DNA from: Cyclobacterium sp. SYSU L10401
GTDB lineage: Bacteria > Bacteroidota > Bacteroidia > Cytophagales > Cyclobacteriaceae
NCBI RefSeq assembly: GCF_010993705.1
Contig: NZ_WOFO01000002.1
Location: 496,001 to 560,000 of the forward strand
Length of the DNA stretch: 64,000 nt
Reading direction: 5' to 3'
The translations under genes and the position numbers were made by a program. Every line of letters starts with the position of its first letter. Position 1 is the stretch's first letter. Under the pieces are notes generated by a model. That model was not told the DNA's origin, ran no database searches, and saw only the letters and a program-made list of their open reading frames with translations. Positions 24,628-34,270 of this stretch are shown piece by piece.

Positions 24628-25236
24628 CTACTCGATATCTTCAAAAAACTCCTCCAAATCAAGTATAAACCCTTCGATCACTTTTGACTCCACCACATCC
24701 CCAGAGGTAAGCAGACGTGAGGGTACATAATTTCCATCAATCAGGCTATAGATGAGTAAATCCCGGGTTTCGGCATGGATAATCCAATATTCCTGCACCC
24801 CATTTGCCTCATAAAGCTCAAATTTATGTCTCAGTTCGGTTTTGCTATTGCCCGGAGAAAGGATTTCCACAATCAGATCAGGAGCTCCAATGCAGCCCCG
24901 ATCATCCAATTTTTCCAAATCGCAAATCACACAGATATCGGGCTGAACAACATCGTAAATTTTTTTATCTTCTTTGGAAGACCTTGTAAACCGCACATCG
25001 AATGGGGCGGAATAAACCTGGCATTTTTTTCCTCTCATAAAATTACCTAACCTTAGAAATAGCTCCCCGGAAACTTTTTGATGAATCCTTTTCGGAGCAG
25101 CGGCCGCTTTTTTAAAAATTTTCCCCTTGATCAATTCGACCGCTTCATCCATCTGCCAGGTCAGGTAGTCGGCATAGGAATAGTTGCCGTATGCCAAATC
25201 CGGTTCTTCGACTATATCGGGTTTTTTGGTATCCAT
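24628..25236 (-). CDS. Uma2-family (DUF820) endonuclease-like protein, copy 2
   Basis: 202 residues, same length and nearly the same sequence as copy 1: YADYLTWQMDEAVELIKGKIFKK…, VQPDICVICD, GAPDLIVEILSPGNSKTELRHKF, EYWIIHAETRDLLIY. The candidate nuclease acids are kept, while the downstream basic residue context is RHKF rather than KYKF. It lies 184 bp from the intact sulfatase (25421-27346), the same order as copy 1 and its collapsed sulfatase, showing a segmental duplication. The degenerate vapBC unit lies on its other side. Confidence 0.9.
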   Translation of the reverse strand: MDTKKPDIVEEPDLAYGNYSYADYLTWQMDEAVELIKGKIFKKAAAAPKRIHQKVSGELFLRLGNFMRGKKCQVYSAPFDVRFTRSSKEDKKIYDVVQPDICVICDLEKLDDRGCIGAPDLIVEILSPGNSKTELRHKFELYEANGVQEYWIIHAETRDLLIYSLIDGNYVPSRLLTSGDVVESKVIEGFILDLEEFFEDIE

Positions 25237-25420
25237 GATATAAATATACCGATTTTAAGCCTTTGAAGAAAGATTGACATCGTCCTTAAGGAAATTTAGC
25301 TCCTGATTTTCAAAAAAGGGCAAAAGGCCGGGTTTCGGGTACTTGTTACATCAGGAGGAAAAGTATACTCTGTATTTCATTAGGTGTAAAATAGTTCTAT
25401 TCAGCCCCTATCATTTCCTT

Positions 25421-27346
25421 TCAATACACCTTTCTCCGTTTTGGAAAAAGTGCGATCGCATCATCGATGATGCGCTGGGGATAGCCCAATTCGGCGCCGG
25501 GATCACCTTCGGCAAATTCCTTTTCTTTAAAATGCTGCCAGTCTTCCAGTTTAAGGCGATCATCAGTATAACTGTATTGAAAAGCATTGAGGGCCTGGAG
25601 TAAAACGTAGCCGTTATCGGTAGCGTTTGCTTCCTTCATGATGGCTTCAAAGGCTGCCTCAGGGTCTCCACACACTCCAAGCGCCTGGGCAGCCATGATT
25701 CTATTGGCTGCAGATTCATCCTCCCGGATCATGGCCCTTAAACTATTCTGAATCCTGTCGCTTTGATCCGGATGAAGAAAAACCCCATAAGCTCCCCAAT
25801 AACGGATGATGGGGTCATTCCTTTTCAAATACTTCAGTAAATGTCCAGCTTTATCAGCCGTAGCAGCCTTCGCTGCTTTCAGTATTTTCCGGATCTGATA
25901 ATCCTTACTTTGCGCATATTCATAAAGGGTGGCATGTTTCTTACCTGTTCCTACCAGTTCATGAAACATGGGCTCCGGAATCAGTCCCACATCCCTGGTC
26001 TCCACCATCCAGCGATCTAGTTCTTTAGACAGGCTTTTCACCCTGGCTTTGGATGCCGGCTGTTCGACAAGGTTATCTACCTGCCAGGGGTCTGCCTCTG
26101 TATCAAAGAATTGTTCATGGGGTTTGGGTTCATAAAATTGGGACTGAACTTCATTGGTATTCCCTGCTTCATAAGCCGCTTCATAGGCCCGCCAATTGGC
26201 TTGCACCTGGTAGCCATACCGGGAATCCCTGCCCCTGGGTCTATGGGGCATAAAGTTTCGGATATAATAGTCCTTTCCGTCGGTCACTGCCCTGGAGAAA
26301 TCATAGCGTTCGGCCATTCTATCCCTGAAAAAATGGACAAAATCAGGGGATTCAGTGGATTCCTTCCCCAGAAAGGACCTTCCTTGCATGATGGTAGGAA
26401 TGTCACAACCGGTAATGGAAAGCAGGGTTGGTGCCAAATCCACAAAACTTACCAGGGATTCATCCACACTTCCGGAAGGCAGCGGCGACAAGTGTTCCCA
26501 TTTTTCAGGAAGGTGTACCATCATGGGCACCTGGGTGCCTACATTGTAAATGTACCGCTTGGAGCGGGACAATTGCCCGCCATGATCCGAATAGAAAAAA
26601 ACAACCGTATTTTCTGCAAGGCCTGCCGCTTCCAGTTCCTCCAACAATTCCCCTACCTGAGCATCCATCAAAGTGATCAGGTCGTGAAACCTCGCCCAAT
26701 CTTCCCTGATTTCGGGTAGATCGGGGTGGTAAGGGGGCAATTCGATATCCGCCGGATCAATCCGGGGCTTTTCCGGGATCATTCCATTTTCTACATAGGA
26801 TTGGATCCTTTCCTCGTTAAGCTGACTTTCGTGGGTAACCGTAAGATTGAAAACAGCAAAAAATGGCTGCGCCTCTTCCCTGTTTTTATAATGCGCATCG
26901 TTACTGGATTCGTCCCAAAGATCGGGGTCATTGATGAAATTGGAATTGTAATCTTTCTTGCTGTTGTTGGTACAATAATAGCCTGCCTCCCTTAAAATTT
27001 TAGGGTAGGCTGGAATCTGTTCCGGCAACTGCACCCTAGTGCGCATTTGGTGCGTGCCGGTGGTAGAAGCATACATTCCCGACAGGATGGTGGCCCGGGC
27101 TACCGCACAAACAGGGGCATTGGCAAAGGCATGACTATATTGGATAGACCTTTTGGCCAGTCTATCCAGGTTTGGTGTATGTGCCTGTGCAAAGCCATAG
27201 CTTCCCAAGTAAGGGCTGATGTCCTCACAGGTGATCCAGAGTACGTTGGGTCGGTCTGGGGTCATTTGCCGGGCCAGGACTCCCTTGCTGAGCAAAAGAA
27301 TAAGCAGGACCAGCGATACCCTTCCAAAACGATCTAAACCAATCAT
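25421..27346 (-). CDS. S1-family sulfatase with atypical CAVAR site
   Basis: 641 residues with a signal peptide. NVLWITCEDISPYLGSYG and TPNLDRLAKRSIQYSHAF begin the alkaline-phosphatase fold. The formylglycine motif reads CAVAR (80-84): Cys and Arg are kept, but the usual Pro and Ser/Thr are Val and Ala. VVFFYSDHGGQLSRSKRYIY carries the later metal ligands. The C-terminal about 170 residues (from about 470) contain HEAT-like helices (NDPIIRYWGAYGVFL, ANRIMAAQALGVCGDPEAA), resembling heparan N-sulfatase-like bacterial enzymes. The start overlaps the previous sulfatase stop by 4 nt. Confidence 0.93.
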   Translation of the reverse strand: MIGLDRFGRVSLVLLILLLSKGVLARQMTPDRPNVLWITCEDISPYLGSYGFAQAHTPNLDRLAKRSIQYSHAFANAPVCAVARATILSGMYASTTGTHQMRTRVQLPEQIPAYPKILREAGYYCTNNSKKDYNSNFINDPDLWDESSNDAHYKNREEAQPFFAVFNLTVTHESQLNEERIQSYVENGMIPEKPRIDPADIELPPYHPDLPEIREDWARFHDLITLMDAQVGELLEELEAAGLAENTVVFFYSDHGGQLSRSKRYIYNVGTQVPMMVHLPEKWEHLSPLPSGSVDESLVSFVDLAPTLLSITGCDIPTIMQGRSFLGKESTESPDFVHFFRDRMAERYDFSRAVTDGKDYYIRNFMPHRPRGRDSRYGYQVQANWRAYEAAYEAGNTNEVQSQFYEPKPHEQFFDTEADPWQVDNLVEQPASKARVKSLSKELDRWMVETRDVGLIPEPMFHELVGTGKKHATLYEYAQSKDYQIRKILKAAKAATADKAGHLLKYLKRNDPIIRYWGAYGVFLHPDQSDRIQNSLRAMIREDESAANRIMAAQALGVCGDPEAAFEAIMKEANATDNGYVLLQALNAFQYSYTDDRLKLEDWQHFKEKEFAEGDPGAELGYPQRIIDDAIALFPKRRKVY

Positions 27347-28977
27347 TTTAACGTACTTCCTTCGATGGGTTTTGGAAATTCCCGCATGGGACTGTAGCGC
27401 AGGTAAGAATCAAACACTTCCGGATCGGGGCCTACTACCCGGGGATCTTCTGTTTCCCGTAACTCGGCCAGGAGGGCCTGCCTCAATTCCTCTTTGATTT
27501 CAGCATATTCCGGATCGTCGGCCAGGTTATTCATGCAACCGGGATCTGATTGGATATTATAAAGTTGCACTTCCGGATTTTTTTCGAAGGCTGCTTCAAA
27601 AAACGGCCGCACATCCTCCTCATCCCGGTTTTCTACCAGATAGGATTTGGTAGGAGCCGCATCCACATCGGTAAAGGCCCAATCGGAATGGTGCTCGCCC
27701 TCTTCGTCAATCCCATAAAGGGGCAGCAACTCGTTTTCGTTTTCCGGATCAATACGTTGGGGAGCTCCTGCCGGCCAGCGATCGGGTTTCATATTCCATA
27801 TCAGCAAGTGGTCCTGGCTGCGGATGACCCGTTGTGGGTAGCCCCAATTTTGGTAACGAGATGCAGAATGACGTTCACGACCTGAAAAAGCATATTTCCT
27901 GGAGGGATCTATGTCACCATGCTCCTCGGACTCCAATAAATGCCGGAGACTTTTTCCGGTGATGGGCAACATGCCTTCATCACTGGTTTCGGTCAGATCC
28001 AGAATGGTAGGGGCTAAATCGATAAAATTAATGGGATCATTCACCACTCGCCCGCCTGGAAATGCCTGTGGATACCTGACAGCAAAGGGGACATGGATAC
28101 CATAATCGTAGCCATTGGCCTTCGCTCTCGGGAAAGCCATACCGTTATCGGAAGTGACGATGATGATGGTATTTTCCAATTCGCCTGTTTCTTCCAGGTA
28201 TTCCAACATGTATTGCAGGTGCTGGTCAAACCATTCGATTTCGACGGCATAGTCCAAAAGATCGCCCCTTACAATGGGGTGGTCGGGCAGAAAGCCGGGA
28301 ACTTCCACATCGGAAAGTTTTTTATCGGTGCGTTTCCAGGAATCCTGCTCAAAGGCACGGTGGGGTTCCGTGGCACCGTACCAAAAGAAAAAAGGATCAT
28401 CGGCTTCCCTTACATTTTCCATGAAATACTTAAAGTTTTCAAAATAATTCAGGGTATTTATCTGATTGGCAGGTCGGGCATCTCCTTCGGTTCCTGGTTC
28501 ATAGCGGATATTGCTATGAGCAATTCCGGCAGCATCGGTTTCCCTCCATAGGGAGTCATTTTCATCCCGGGCATACCGGAAAGGGGAGACTCCCTTTCCG
28601 GTTCGACCCGTGATATAGCCATTTTTATCCAGCAAATCCACAAAAGGCACATGCTTCTTTAGCCAGGGGGCTGCATGCTGTCCGGATTGCTCGTTTTGCC
28701 AATGGTGGCGGCCGGTAATGATGCTGCTCCGTGAAGGGGCACATCCGGGTGAACCGGCGATACAATTGGTAAAATAAACCCCTTCCCTTGCTACCCTGTC
28801 AAAGGCAGGAGTCTGGACAAATTTACTGCCCGCAAAGCTGGTATGGGCAAAGGACTGGTCATCGCTGATCACAAATAGGATATTGGGGGAGCGTATCTCC
28901 CTTTCTTCCTCTGTGGACGAACAGGCAAAAATCAATGGAGCAGCAAATAGGGCAATTATTTTGAGCACATTTTTCAT
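27343..28977 (-). CDS. S1-family sulfatase lipoprotein
   Basis: 544 residues. Leader with lipobox-like FACS (Cys 19), then SPNILFVISDDQSFAHTS with metal-binding Asp residues. Formylglycine motif CAPSR at 79-83. VTSDNGMAFPRAKANGYDYGIHVP gives the distal ligands. Heparan N-sulfatase-like layout overall. It is translationally coupled (ATGA) to the following sulfatase and lies just downstream of susD, so both sulfatases probably belong to the same PUL transcript as the SusC/SusD at 29-34 kb. Confidence 0.94.
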   Translation of the reverse strand: MKNVLKIIALFAAPLIFACSSTEEEREIRSPNILFVISDDQSFAHTSFAGSKFVQTPAFDRVAREGVYFTNCIAGSPGCAPSRSSIITGRHHWQNEQSGQHAAPWLKKHVPFVDLLDKNGYITGRTGKGVSPFRYARDENDSLWRETDAAGIAHSNIRYEPGTEGDARPANQINTLNYFENFKYFMENVREADDPFFFWYGATEPHRAFEQDSWKRTDKKLSDVEVPGFLPDHPIVRGDLLDYAVEIEWFDQHLQYMLEYLEETGELENTIIIVTSDNGMAFPRAKANGYDYGIHVPFAVRYPQAFPGGRVVNDPINFIDLAPTILDLTETSDEGMLPITGKSLRHLLESEEHGDIDPSRKYAFSGRERHSASRYQNWGYPQRVIRSQDHLLIWNMKPDRWPAGAPQRIDPENENELLPLYGIDEEGEHHSDWAFTDVDAAPTKSYLVENRDEEDVRPFFEAAFEKNPEVQLYNIQSDPGCMNNLADDPEYAEIKEELRQALLAELRETEDPRVVGPDPEVFDSYLRYSPMREFPKPIEGSTLK

Positions 28978-29080
28978 GGATTAGATGCTTGGTTTTAAAT
29001 TTGTGGATTGTTAATTGGTTTTAATATAATCAAACATTTTGTTTTTCCCTATAGCTGTCAAAATAGAAGGATGTCACCCA

Positions 29081-30790
29081 TTACTCGGCTGCATAGCCGG
29101 GATTTTGCGCCAGTTGGGCACCGGTATTCCTTTCGATCTCAGAAAATGGGATTGGGAACAGGTTGTGATACGGCTGTACGTCCACGCCGAAATTGGTCAC
29201 ATCGGGCCTGCCTTCGCAGTACCGGCTTGTTCGTTCGTAGAGTAGGCCCAGCCGGCTAAGGGTAAGGCGCCTTTTTTCTTCCACTCCGAGTTCACGCATG
29301 CGTTCATCCAAAATAAAATCGATGTCCACCTCTCCGGGACTTACCGGTCTGGCATTGGCTCTGTCCCTGACCACATTGATGTCGCTGGCTGCCTCTGAGG
29401 GTTGATTGTTGCCTATGAAGGCTTCAGCTCTAAGCAGATAGGTTTCGGCCAGGCGTATATGGTATTGGTCACTGTAGGTGGTTCCAGCTGTAGAAGAGTT
29501 CAGCAGTTTTAAGGTGGCATCTACATAGAGCTCTGGCGGATGTTGTCCAGGCGTGGTGACTTTGGATTGGTAAGGATAGAAATGCCTGATGGTATCATCC
29601 AAAGATCGCCTGAACAAGGGCATGTGATCGGATATGTTTTGACCGTACCATTCGGATTCCGGGTTGTTAAAGGCCACATCCCGGATAAAATTATGCTCCG
29701 AATTCCGCATGTCGTCCCAGTCGTAATGCCATATCCCATAATTGAAATGGTTTGTCCCCCTGAACCTGCCAATTCCCCGGCCTCCGGTATAATCCGATAC
29801 GCCCTGGGACAGGAAAGGGGCAACTCCTGAGGGATCTCTGACAATAAAACTCCAGGGTCTGGGGGCATGGTCTCTTTCCAGTTGGGGGCCTATTTTTGAA
29901 GAGGAAGAAATGGCTCCTCCAGGAATGTCCACTTCGTATTGCCACACCCAAATTCCTTCGGTATTTCCTACGCCTCTGTTTTGGTTGTATCTCCTGAAAA
30001 GGTCCCAGTACACATCTCCAGGCTCACTGGCAAGGGAGCCAAATCGTTCGGTCATCAATGCCGTATTGGGATCATCAATGACCATACTGGCTGCTGTAAT
30101 CGCATCGGTCCACCTTTCCAAAGACACATAAACCTCTGCTAAAATATGGTAAGCTGCCAGGTTATTGACCTCTCCATCCCTTACTGCGGTGATCCCAGGC
30201 AAGTTAGCGGCTGCAAATTCCAAATCTTCGGCGGCCTGCAGGTAAACTTCCTCGCGGCTTGCCCTGACATAATCTGTTTTGGGAGTACTTACTTCTTCCA
30301 GCTCGAGGGGCACTCCACCAAAAAGGTGGGCCAGATTCCGGTAGGCAAAGCCCCTGAACAATTTCGCCTGTGCCTCAATCAGTGTTTTTTCCTGATCGGT
30401 CATGACTGAATTTTCCATTCGGTTTAAGATGATGTTGGCACCTGATATCACCCGGTAGTATTGTCGCCAATGGAATTCCACCATTCCGCTGGTAGGCAAT
30501 AAAGTGGCCAAATAAGAACCGAATCGCACATTGAGTTGGTTGGCTGCATTATACCCCAGGTCTGTTCCATAGATATAATCCAAAGGCCGGTGCTCTCCAT
30601 CGGATAAAATCACCCTGGATTGGTCATAAAGCGCATATACAGCAGCATTGAAATCCGAAAAGGTAATGTAAGAATTTTCAGGGCTGGCAAAATCCAATGG
30701 GACTTCTTCCAAAATGGCAGATTCATCACAACTTGAAATCCCAATTACCAGAATGATCGCATAGAGTATGATATAATTGAATACTTTCAT
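29081..30790 (-). CDS. SusD/RagB-family glycan-binding lipoprotein
   Basis: 569 residues. The leader ends in ISSC (Cys 20), giving a surface lipoprotein. SusD helices with TPR-like packing are seen: IEAQAKLFRGFAYRNLAHLFGGVPL, NNLAAYHILAEVYVSLERWTDAITAASMVI, and the C-terminal block RLAETYLLRAEAFIGNN, followed by FILDERMRELGVEEKRRLTLSRLG. It caps the adjacent SusC pore 18 bp upstream and captures oligosaccharide at the cell surface. Confidence 0.95.
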   Translation of the reverse strand: MKVFNYIILYAIILVIGISSCDESAILEEVPLDFASPENSYITFSDFNAAVYALYDQSRVILSDGEHRPLDYIYGTDLGYNAANQLNVRFGSYLATLLPTSGMVEFHWRQYYRVISGANIILNRMENSVMTDQEKTLIEAQAKLFRGFAYRNLAHLFGGVPLELEEVSTPKTDYVRASREEVYLQAAEDLEFAAANLPGITAVRDGEVNNLAAYHILAEVYVSLERWTDAITAASMVIDDPNTALMTERFGSLASEPGDVYWDLFRRYNQNRGVGNTEGIWVWQYEVDIPGGAISSSSKIGPQLERDHAPRPWSFIVRDPSGVAPFLSQGVSDYTGGRGIGRFRGTNHFNYGIWHYDWDDMRNSEHNFIRDVAFNNPESEWYGQNISDHMPLFRRSLDDTIRHFYPYQSKVTTPGQHPPELYVDATLKLLNSSTAGTTYSDQYHIRLAETYLLRAEAFIGNNQPSEAASDINVVRDRANARPVSPGEVDIDFILDERMRELGVEEKRRLTLSRLGLLYERTSRYCEGRPDVTNFGVDVQPYHNLFPIPFSEIERNTGAQLAQNPGYAAE

Positions 30791-30808
30791 GATTCTTTAT
30801 TTTAATGA

Positions 30809-33800
30809 TTAAAAACTGACATCCAACCCTGCTGAAAAGCCCTTCATCACAGGCAAGCCAGAGGGATCCAAGCCGCTTCCTGTTTCAGGATCCCAGCCTA
30901 CCCAATCTGTCCAGGTAGCCAGGTTTTTCCCACTTACAAATAGTTTCAGCCCCTGGATTCCAAACTGCTGAATAAGGTTTTGATTAAACCTGTATGCCAG
31001 GGTAACGTCCTGAAGCCTTACGAAACTTCGACTATCGTAAAACCGGTAATCGATACCCGCCACCTGATCCTGTGCCCTGTACTTGGCATCAGGATTGGAC
31101 GGGGTCCAGTAATCAGCTTCCACAAATAGGTTAGACCTTCGTGCATTATCAGATTGCTGTAAACTTGGATTATTTGCCCCCAAATAACCATTCTTGCCTC
31201 CTTGAATGGAATTAATAAAAAAGCGGAAGGTGAAATTTTTATAGCTGAATTCATTCATCAATCCGAATCTAAAGGCCGGTTCGTTTCTGCCAATGATCAC
31301 CCGGTCATTGGCATCCACTACTCCATCGTTATTTTGATCTATTATCTCATGGGTTCCTACAAAAAATCCCGGAGGGGGTTCTTCACCCAATTGAATGATT
31401 CCAGCTGATTCATAGTCATAAATGGAATTGATGGATTCTCCAATAAACAAGCCACTGCCGATCAAATCGTCTTCTACCCCATCCCCGTCAGCATCCAGGC
31501 CTAATAAAGAAACGATTCGGTTTCTATTGGAGGAAATATTAAAATTGGAATTCCAGTTAAATACGCCTGAATTCATTACATCACCTTTCAAAACGAATTC
31601 CACACCCCGATTAGCGATCTCACCAACGTTCGTAGAGATATTGTTAAAGCCCGTTATTTCTGGGATATTGATGCTGTAGAGCAAATCATTGGTGGTATTT
31701 TGATAATAATCCAAGGTACCAGTTAGGCGGCTATCGAACAAAGAAAAGTCAAACCCAAAATTATATCCTGTAGTGGTCTCCCAGGACAAATCTGCATTGG
31801 AAAGGGTGGTAACGCGCTGGCCAAAAATGGTGGATCCCCCTTCACCAAAAACATATGCCGGATACAAAGAGACCCTTGCCAGAGAAGCGTACCTACTGGT
31901 GAGGTTACCGTTGGTTCCGTAGGAGCCCCTGAACTTCAGGTAGCTGAATACGGATTGGTCCATAAAACCTTCTTCACTGAGCACCCAACCCACACCCAAA
32001 GAGGGGAATATCCCGAATTTGTTGTTTTCAGAAAACCCGGAAAAACCATCCCTCCGCACGGTGGCTGTGATCAGGTACTTTTCACTGAAATCATAATTGA
32101 TCCGACCGGTTTGGTACAGGTAACTTTCATCCCAGGCGCTGGACTGGATCAACTGCAGCTGTCCCAGGCTGAGGTCATTGTATCCCAGGCCTAAATTAGC
32201 GTAGTTGGTACCATTTGCCTGAGTACTTTCATTTTTAAGCTCCCTTCGTCCAGCCACCATGGTCAGGTTGATGGTGTGATCGTTGTTGAAGGTTCTTCGG
32301 TAAGTTAATATATTATCCAAAGTCCAGTCATAGGCATGGTAGTTACGCTTAAAGGCTAAACCGGCTGCTCCGGCACCATATTCATTGCTCCTATAATGTC
32401 TCCTCCAGGTATAATTATTTCCGAAATTTACACGGAAGTTCAATCCTTCTATATAGGGTATTTCAATATCTGCGTAAACATTTGCAAATAGGTTATTCCT
32501 TTTGTCAAAATCATTGGATAAGGGACTCAGGAAGGGATTTGCGCGTATGGCACCATCTGGATTGAGGATGACATTACCCTCTTCATCAAAGGGAACAACC
32601 AGGGGAGGAAAAGAGGTGATATTTCCCATTGCCGGGATTTCGCCGGAATTATCTGCAAAGGAACCAAATGTCTGTACCCCAAAACGAAAACCTTCTAAAA
32701 TTTGGTGATCCAGGTTAATTCTTGCGGTGATCCGTTCGAACTGATCGTTCATGATAAAGCCTTCCTGCTTGGTATAACCACCGGAAAGGAAATAGGAGGT
32801 AGCTTCGGTGGCTCCCCTGACACTCAAATTATGATTGTTTATAAAGCCTCTCTGGGTTGCGGCATCCCACCAGTCAAAATCTGTCCCGTTTTGAAATCCC
32901 TCAAATACAGCGGGTTCAAATAGGGCCGCCACATTGTAATCGGGGTTAGGTTGGGTATAATCTGGCGGAAGGTAGGACTGTTGCCAGTCCTGATCCCGGA
33001 CTTTTTGAAGAAAGCCCTCCCTGTCCATTAATTCCGGTCTGTTGGTGGGGGTTTGGCTGGTGTAGGTTCCTGTATAATTAAAAATGGGTTTTTGTTCTAC
33101 TTTGCCACTTTTGGTAGTGATCATGATCACCCCGTTGGCCGCCTGTGCCCCAAATATGGCCATGCTGCTGGCATCTTTCAGCACATCGATCGACTCAATG
33201 TCATTGGGATTCAGGTCACTTAGGCTTCCGGTAAAAATAATGCCATCCACCACGATCAACACGTCCTGGTTTCCACTCAGGGTAGTTCTTCCCCTGACGG
33301 AAATGGATGGATTCTGCCCTGCCCTGTTGACTTGTCCCACATTTAGGCCGGGAACTGAACCCTGGAGCGATTGGGCAATATTGACATTGGGGGATTCCCG
33401 GAATGCTTCAATATCTGCTCTTACTACAGAACCGGTTACATCTCTTTTCTTTTGGGTACCATACCCGATCACCACCACTTCCTCCAGGGATGAAGCATCC
33501 TCAGACAGACTGATGTTAATGGTGGTTTGGGAGCCGACTGCCACAGTTTTTGATTCATATCCAATGTATGAAAACACCAAGGTTGCTTCATCCGGAACGG
33601 TAAAGGAGTAGTTACCATCTATATCCGTAACGGTACCCGTGCTGGTACCAAGCACTGTTATCGAAGCTCCTGGTAAAGGCTCTCCGTTTTCATCGGTTAC
33701 CTTTCCGGAAATATCAACCGCAAGATCTCCAAAATCAATGGTAACTGAAGTATTTCCTTTCTCAAGTATTCCGACATGAATATTTTCATTTACCTGGGTG

Positions 33801-34123
33801 AAACTTAGCGAAGCCTGCCCTCCAATAGCACTGAGAAGCTTATACAGGGAAATCCTGCGTTCATCAATATTGATACGCTTTTCCAGATCCAGCATATCAT
33901 GGTTGTAGGTAAATTTAAAATCCGTTTTGGATTCAATGGCAGCAAAGAAGCTGGTTAAAGGGGCATCTTCCAGATGAATGGATACCTTTACCTGCTCAAT
34001 ATTTTTTCGTTGCGCATTTCCTGTATTGGCCAGCAGCACCGTACAAAAAAGCAACTGAATCAAGAAACCATGTAACATTCGCCTGGACAGCATAATAAGT
34101 TGTCTCCGTATATTTTTTTTCAT
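30809..34123 (-). CDS. SusC/RagA TonB-dependent transporter with STN domain
   Basis: 1104 residues from the ATG ending at 34123. The frame is open further upstream, but MKKNIRRQLIML starts a normal signal sequence (…LLANTGNAQ). Order: STN domain (about 50-125, VSIHLEDAPLTSFFAAIE), carboxypeptidase-like beta-sandwich (VSGKVTDENGEPLPGASITV type), plug with EEVVVIGYGTQKKRDVTGSV, then a 22-strand barrel ending in FSAGLDVSF. The STN domain signals import to the FecR anti-sigma encoded upstream. Operon: sigma-fecR-susC-susD-sulfatase-sulfatase. Confidence 0.96.
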   Translation of the reverse strand: MKKNIRRQLIMLSRRMLHGFLIQLLFCTVLLANTGNAQRKNIEQVKVSIHLEDAPLTSFFAAIESKTDFKFTYNHDMLDLEKRINIDERRISLYKLLSAIGGQASLSFTQVNENIHVGILEKGNTSVTIDFGDLAVDISGKVTDENGEPLPGASITVLGTSTGTVTDIDGNYSFTVPDEATLVFSYIGYESKTVAVGSQTTINISLSEDASSLEEVVVIGYGTQKKRDVTGSVVRADIEAFRESPNVNIAQSLQGSVPGLNVGQVNRAGQNPSISVRGRTTLSGNQDVLIVVDGIIFTGSLSDLNPNDIESIDVLKDASSMAIFGAQAANGVIMITTKSGKVEQKPIFNYTGTYTSQTPTNRPELMDREGFLQKVRDQDWQQSYLPPDYTQPNPDYNVAALFEPAVFEGFQNGTDFDWWDAATQRGFINNHNLSVRGATEATSYFLSGGYTKQEGFIMNDQFERITARINLDHQILEGFRFGVQTFGSFADNSGEIPAMGNITSFPPLVVPFDEEGNVILNPDGAIRANPFLSPLSNDFDKRNNLFANVYADIEIPYIEGLNFRVNFGNNYTWRRHYRSNEYGAGAAGLAFKRNYHAYDWTLDNILTYRRTFNNDHTINLTMVAGRRELKNESTQANGTNYANLGLGYNDLSLGQLQLIQSSAWDESYLYQTGRINYDFSEKYLITATVRRDGFSGFSENNKFGIFPSLGVGWVLSEEGFMDQSVFSYLKFRGSYGTNGNLTSRYASLARVSLYPAYVFGEGGSTIFGQRVTTLSNADLSWETTTGYNFGFDFSLFDSRLTGTLDYYQNTTNDLLYSINIPEITGFNNISTNVGEIANRGVEFVLKGDVMNSGVFNWNSNFNISSNRNRIVSLLGLDADGDGVEDDLIGSGLFIGESINSIYDYESAGIIQLGEEPPPGFFVGTHEIIDQNNDGVVDANDRVIIGRNEPAFRFGLMNEFSYKNFTFRFFINSIQGGKNGYLGANNPSLQQSDNARRSNLFVEADYWTPSNPDAKYRAQDQVAGIDYRFYDSRSFVRLQDVTLAYRFNQNLIQQFGIQGLKLFVSGKNLATWTDWVGWDPETGSGLDPSGLPVMKGFSAGLDVSF

Positions 34124-34136
34124 AATATTGAATAGT

Positions 34137-34245
34137 TTAAGTGATTGATAACTTGAACGCTTGCCTTTATTTCCTGAAAACATATGAAGGCAAGTTCAGG
34201 CAGGACACCTCTCTCCCCAGAAAGGGTCCTGCCCTTGTTTTATCC
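34137..34245 (+). ncRNA. Candidate antisense RNA in the susC leader (first PUL)
   Basis: A GC-rich hairpin (GGCAGGAC/GTCCTGCC, 34199-34233) followed by CTTGTTTTATCC points in the plus direction, opposite to susC. A Bacteroidetes-like promoter fits upstream: TTG at 34100-34102, 20 bp, TAATATTG at 34123-34130 (7 of 8 to TAnnTTTG). The predicted transcript of about 110 nt would lie wholly antisense to the susC 5' leader. The 60-kb locus has the same arrangement. Existence is inferred. Confidence 0.33.
34199..34233 (+). terminator. Hairpin antisense to susC leader (terminator-like)
   Basis: Stem GGCAGGAC/GTCCTGCC with a 19-base loop and a T-containing tail only on the plus strand. It lies 76 nt upstream of the susC start, between fecR and susC. 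Confidence 0.5.
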
Positions 34246-34270
34246 AGTATCCAATTTTTTCATGTTTTTG

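Noticed and set aside
34199-34233. Hairpin as a terminator ending the sigma-fecR transcript before susC
   Set aside because: On the minus strand no T-run follows the stem, so it would not stop that transcript; the T-tract is on the antisense side, as at 60153.
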